Source of the DNA: Xestospongia muta
Lineage: Eukaryota; Porifera; Demospongiae; Haplosclerida; Petrosiidae
Length of the DNA stretch: 64,000 bases
Assembly: GCA_963693285.1 (NCBI GenBank)
Contig: OY848917.1
Location: 22,574,245 to 22,638,244, forward strand
Direction of reading: 5' to 3'
Positions within the stretch are counted from its first letter, which is position 1, and every line of letters begins with the position of its first letter. The position numbers and the translations under genes are program-made. The notes below the pieces were generated by a model. That model searched no databases and was not told the origin of the DNA. It saw only the letters and a program-made list of their open reading frames with translations. Below, piece by piece: positions 60,704 through 64,000 of this stretch.

Positions 60704-62384
60704 TGGCTGATAAGTCCTACAAGGTAAAATAATTAATGATATTACATTAATATTATTATACAATTTGGTAAACTCTGCTTAACCTTCTATAATGGAAAGC
60801 TTTGCATATACCTTTTTATTAGGGTGTCTGCATCCCACTGTAATAACTAGTTGGTTGACTTAACCCATATAATACAAGTTACATGTAGACATAATATTGT
60901 TTTAAATGCTAATTTACTGTTTATCAATTGTTAGAACTGTTATAAGTTTTAACAACTGATAAATGTCAATTCTTTACTTTTAGAGAATTTACTACATTCA
61001 ACCTGTATAACCATACCAATTAGTTTTTATAGTGATGGTCATTGGCAATTATAATATGGCTACAGAGCAATAGCACATAAGTTATCATAGGTACATGTTG
61101 GAACCAGTGGGCACGTGTCCCAAAGAGTGAACACTAATTTATATATGTCTGTAATGTTACTTATTACAGGTTATGAGCTCACAGAAGTTTCTCAGCAACG
61201 TGTGGGTTTCTGTCAATTAGATAAATTTTAGAGATAGGTAAACGAATCATTTCTGCCCTTATATCAAAATTTCCAATATCTATAGGCACTGGTACTACTT
61301 ATCTGCCTAGATTGCAGCTTTGTCAAAGAATCTTTCACCAAATGGATCAGTATAAAGATATTGTCAGATTTTGATCTCTAATGGACTATTTGAAGCATAG
61401 TTATAAATATTACATAATTTTATTAGTCAAAACTTGTCAATCTTTTTTATAGTACATCTGCTAAAATTGATCCTAATGCATTATATACTCTGTTCCAATT
61501 ATGACTCTGTATATATAAAATACCAGTGTTCATTATCAATGAGATATTAACTATGTGAATAACACTATAACCTAATTTTACGTGTATAGGTATCATTTGA
61601 TAAACTTGTTGACTCAAGGTACTTCTATTATACTGATGTCCCAGATGAGTCACATCCCTTTGCCAAATCAAATAGCACATTGGATGATTGATTGTTAACT
61701 TGTTTGGAGCTGTATATAACAAACCTCAAAAACAATTGTAATTAATACTGATACATGTATGTTGAGTTCAACTGATAGCTGATTATTTAATATACAACTT
61801 TTTGTTCCTATTTAGTTAACATTATGATCACAAATCATGAGAAGACTATCAGGAAACAGAACAGGAATGATAAGGGGCTCAAGGGGAGATTCATCAGGCC
61901 AGTGCCTGACTGTTAACATGGTAGACTTGTAGATGAGGCATTACATTCAACAACATCACAACTTTAGGTATCACCTGGATCTGAGTTGGTGTTGGAGGAA
62001 GATGGAGGGAGATGAGACACATTAAGATTTAAATTTTAACAGTGGCCCAAATGAAGAGGAATACAGTTAACACAGAGCTTGTTAGACTTGGAATATGACA
62101 GTAACAGAGTGAGTTGTCTTACATTTTCGGTCCTGCAAGGGTTCTGTTAGGGTTGGGTCTGGCTTGCGAGACTAATTCTTGACTGTAAACATAGTCACTT
62201 TGACATTATGTTGGGGGAGGGGCTTGATGCATTCCTTGTAATGTTTAGTCATAAGAGGCTTCTTTTACAAAAACAAGTGAAATCATAAAACTGTACTAAG
62301 CATGTTTCTGTTTCACTTTGAATCTAAGCAAGATGTTCTTTAAACTACCACTACGTCAACTCCATTCCCATGAATATTGCTCTA
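60704..62384 (+). other. 3' flank and intergenic spacer
   Basis: Non-coding sequence between the ankyrin gene and the subtilisin gene. A patch at 61820-62060 is less AT-rich, and TCTGGCTTGCGAGACTAAT at about 62158-62176 resembles the motif at 56935-56954, pointing to a shared repeat family. No RNA gene or convincing reading frame is seen. Confidence 0.5.
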
Positions 62385-62503
62385 AGAAGTTTTAGCAATC
62401 ATTATACTTCCTGTAATGTGGCAGAGCACTACATTATTTAGTATTAAATAATGTAGTGCTTCTGACACATTTCTGTAAGAATTATAATGATTACTAAAAT
62501 GTT
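62385..62503. repeat. Foldback (MITE-like) element
   Basis: A perfect inverted repeat AGCACTACATTATTTA / TAAATAATGTAGTGCT with a 4-base loop GTAT sits at 62425-62460. Pairing continues outward with mismatches: left TTTAGCAATCATTAT against right ATAATGATTACTAAA. The whole foldback is about 120 bp. Target-site duplications were not clear. It lies about 220 bp before the subtilisin start codon. Confidence 0.75.
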
Positions 62504-62718
62504 CGTATAATCATATTACTAATAATATACAGTGTAATTACGTCTTCATTTTGTAGTAATATAATTATATTATTATTAAAAGTTATGAAAAGGCGTTATT
62601 ATAAAATTATATTGAAATTGTTGGTGGAAATAAGACTGGCGTGGCTAAACGACCGTTTCCTATATTAAGGAATGTATCTGGTCAGATAGCACAGTTTATC
62701 ATACGGCAGCTGTTAAGT
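62504..62718 (+). promoter_or_regulatory. Upstream region of the subtilisin gene
   Basis: A 215-bp AT-rich stretch with several TATAAT/TAATAAT-like words before the ATG at 62719. An open frame extends left from the ATG to a GTG at 62641, but GTG is not a usual eukaryotic start and the added residues do not look like a signal peptide. No specific promoter element can be proven. Confidence 0.3.
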
Positions 62719-62988
62719 ATGCAACTTAGTACGAGAACTTATCTAACTCTGATTTTAGCATTTCTCTTTGCAGCTGGGGGACAAGCTCGTCGAGTTATAC
62801 GTGCTGCTCCTGGAATAGAGACAACAGGTCGCTACATTATTGTGCTAAGACCTGAGACGAGTCATGAGAGATTTGAAGCCATTGCTGAAAAAGTTAAAAG
62901 TGAATCATTGATATCTGATATTCACACAGTGGAGGGTCCATTTGCTAAAATGATTGTTACAAAGATATCAGTTGATGAAGCATATAGG
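62719..62988 (+). CDS. Proteinase K-like subtilisin, exon 1 (signal peptide and propeptide)
   Basis: The start codon at 62719 gives MQLSTRTYLTLILAFLFAAG, a clear secretion signal of about 20-23 residues. From residue about 40 the sequence GRYIIVLRPETSHERFEAI and EGPFAKMIV matches an inhibitor I9 propeptide, which in the family helps folding and blocks the enzyme until it is cleaved. The 90-codon exon ends after TATAGG with GTTAGC as donor, phase 0. The following intron is only 69 nt and happens to be open. Confidence 0.9.
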
Positions 62989-63057
62989 GTTAGCCTTAAA
63001 ATATTAATAAAAATAGTTTTATATATAATTATAATTACATTTACAACTGTTTATCAG

Positions 63058-63220
63058 ATAAAAGATCTTGACAATGTTGACTTTGTTGAAGAAGAAACAT
63101 TTGCTAAAGTTTCACTTTTATGGGCACTGGATCGTATTGACCAAGTCAGTCCAGTATTAGATGGTATATTTGAACCTGTAGGAGATGGAGATGGTGTTGA
63201 CATTTACATTCTTGACACAG
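63058..63220 (+). CDS. Proteinase K-like subtilisin, exon 2 (propeptide end, catalytic Asp)
   Basis: A 163-bp exon after TTTATCAG, phase 0 in and phase 1 out. It completes the propeptide (VDFVEEETFAKV) and starts the mature enzyme with ALDRIDQ, usual in proteinase K-type S8 peptidases. It ends inside DTG, so the catalytic Asp (GAC at 63214-63216) is in this exon. The donor is GTAATG and the next intron is 50 nt, 63221-63270. Confidence 0.92.
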
Positions 63221-63270
63221 GTAATGTAAGCATTCATTACAGAGATATTGTATATTGTTTATGTATATAG

Positions 63271-64000
63271 GTATTAATTATGACCACTGTGAATTTGATG
63301 GTAATAGAGCCTTATATACTGGATATGACCCTGTTGACAATTACTATGAAACTAACCAAAAAGGTCGAGATTGTAATGGACATGGAACTCATGTAGCAAG
63401 TCTTGCTTGTGGAAAACATTATGGAGTCGCCAAAAAAGCTAACTGTTACAGTGTTCGTGTATTAGGATGTCGTGGTTCAGCACCTTGGAGTGTCATCATA
63501 GATGGATTAAACTCAGCTGCTGCAAATATTACTAGTCAAAACCCTCGTCGTGCAGCTATCATCTCCATGTCTTTGGGTGGTGCATCTTCTACTGCAGTAA
63601 ACACTGTGTTAAGCAACATTGTTGATATGGGAATACCGATTGTTGCAGCTGCTGGCAATGATAGAGATGATGCTTGTGATTATAGTCCTGCTAGTGCTCC
63701 AGGAGTTATTACTGTTGCTGGCTCTGCTCAAGGAGATGATGTTTATTACAATACAAATGGTGGCTCTTGTGTTGATATATTTGCTCCTGGCTCTAGTGTG
63801 ATAGGAGCTGATTACAGCTGTAGTGGATGTACATGTACATTAACTCTATCAGGAACATCTATGGCCACTCCATTAGTTAGTGGTGCAGTAGCACTATACT
63901 TACAGGAGCAACCACTACTAAGTCCATCTCAGATTAAGCAAAAACTAACAGAGAATGGTTTAAAAAATGTACTACGTTATAGTTATTTGCCCTATACTTT
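63271..64000 (+). CDS. Proteinase K-like subtilisin, exon 3 (catalytic domain, open at window end)
   Basis: After TATATAG the phase 1 exon runs open to the window edge. The catalytic triad and oxyanion residue are present: Asp in DTG (joined across the intron), His in GHGTHVASL (CAT 63381), Asn in AAAGND (AAT 63657) and Ser in SGTSMATP (TCT 63858). About 387 codons are visible from the ATG, near the usual full length of about 380-420, so only a few residues should be missing. Several Cys fit an extracellular, disulphide-bonded enzyme. PCSK9 and fungal cuticle-degrading proteases belong to the same subfamily; the substrate cannot be told. All key residues are intact, so activity is likely. Confidence 0.95.

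Noticed and set aside
61447..61722. 91-codon minus-strand frame
   Set aside because: No recognisable motif, no gene context.
62641..62718. Upstream extension of the subtilisin from GTG
   Set aside because: GTG is not a normal eukaryotic start; the ATG at 62719 opens a proper signal peptide.
63619..63801. 60-codon Leu-rich plus-strand frame
   Set aside because: Out-of-frame shadow of the subtilisin catalytic domain.

Overview
The window looks like AT-rich animal nuclear DNA carrying two genes in the + orientation. Coding sequence is broken by GT-AG introns of very unequal size (50 nt to about 19 kb). The ankyrin exons are one repeat each and all in phase 0. Protein architectures are metazoan: ankyrin repeats, a Roc-like P-loop GTPase, a COR-like region and a death domain, then a secreted proteinase K-type subtilisin. 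The AT bias, the tiny subtilisin introns and the ANK/death-domain gene suggest a basal invertebrate. A demosponge such as Amphimedon is my best guess, but it is an inference.

Layout. (1) From 1 to about 43.5 kb lies the 5' part of the visible ankyrin gene. Two alternating 99-bp ankyrin exons, A and B, occur three times (A: 455, 10398, 24167; B: 9159, 22927, 43431). Each A-to-B intron holds a tandem satellite with a unit of about 654 bp (about 1780-8275, 11725-22235 and 25505-42835; about 55 unit landmarks, roughly 34 kb or half the window). The whole A-satellite-B block is a segmental tandem duplication (period 9,941 then 13,768 bp), and the period differs mainly through satellite copy number. 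(2) From 43.5 to 52.3 kb are diverged single-repeat ankyrin exons. Introns here carry a tetranucleotide microsatellite (44.67-45.02 kb), decayed minus-strand transposon relics (a hAT/BED transposase and two Ty3/Gypsy-type reverse transcriptase pieces with one gag, 46.5-49.3 kb), and a recent mosaic duplication of one exon with a copied hAT fragment (51.2-52.85 kb). (3) From 52.9 to 60.7 kb are the large GTPase/COR exon, a small linker exon, the death-domain exon, and two mutually alternative 3' ends compatible in phase. (4) From 60.7 to 62.7 kb is a spacer with a foldback element. (5) From 62.72 kb to the window end is a subtilisin gene, open at the right edge.

The ankyrin gene is the C-terminal part of an ANK-Roc/COR-Death protein, the same order as the non-kinase half of DAPK1. 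Its start lies left of the window. At least 1,285 residues are visible with the long 3' end. Ankyrin repeats would bind a partner, the P-loop module would switch, and the death domain would recruit signalling partners. The most striking feature is that near-identical satellites flank in-frame ankyrin exon pairs. Unequal exchange between satellites would add or remove exactly two ankyrin repeats without breaking the frame. The subtilisin gene appears functionally unrelated.
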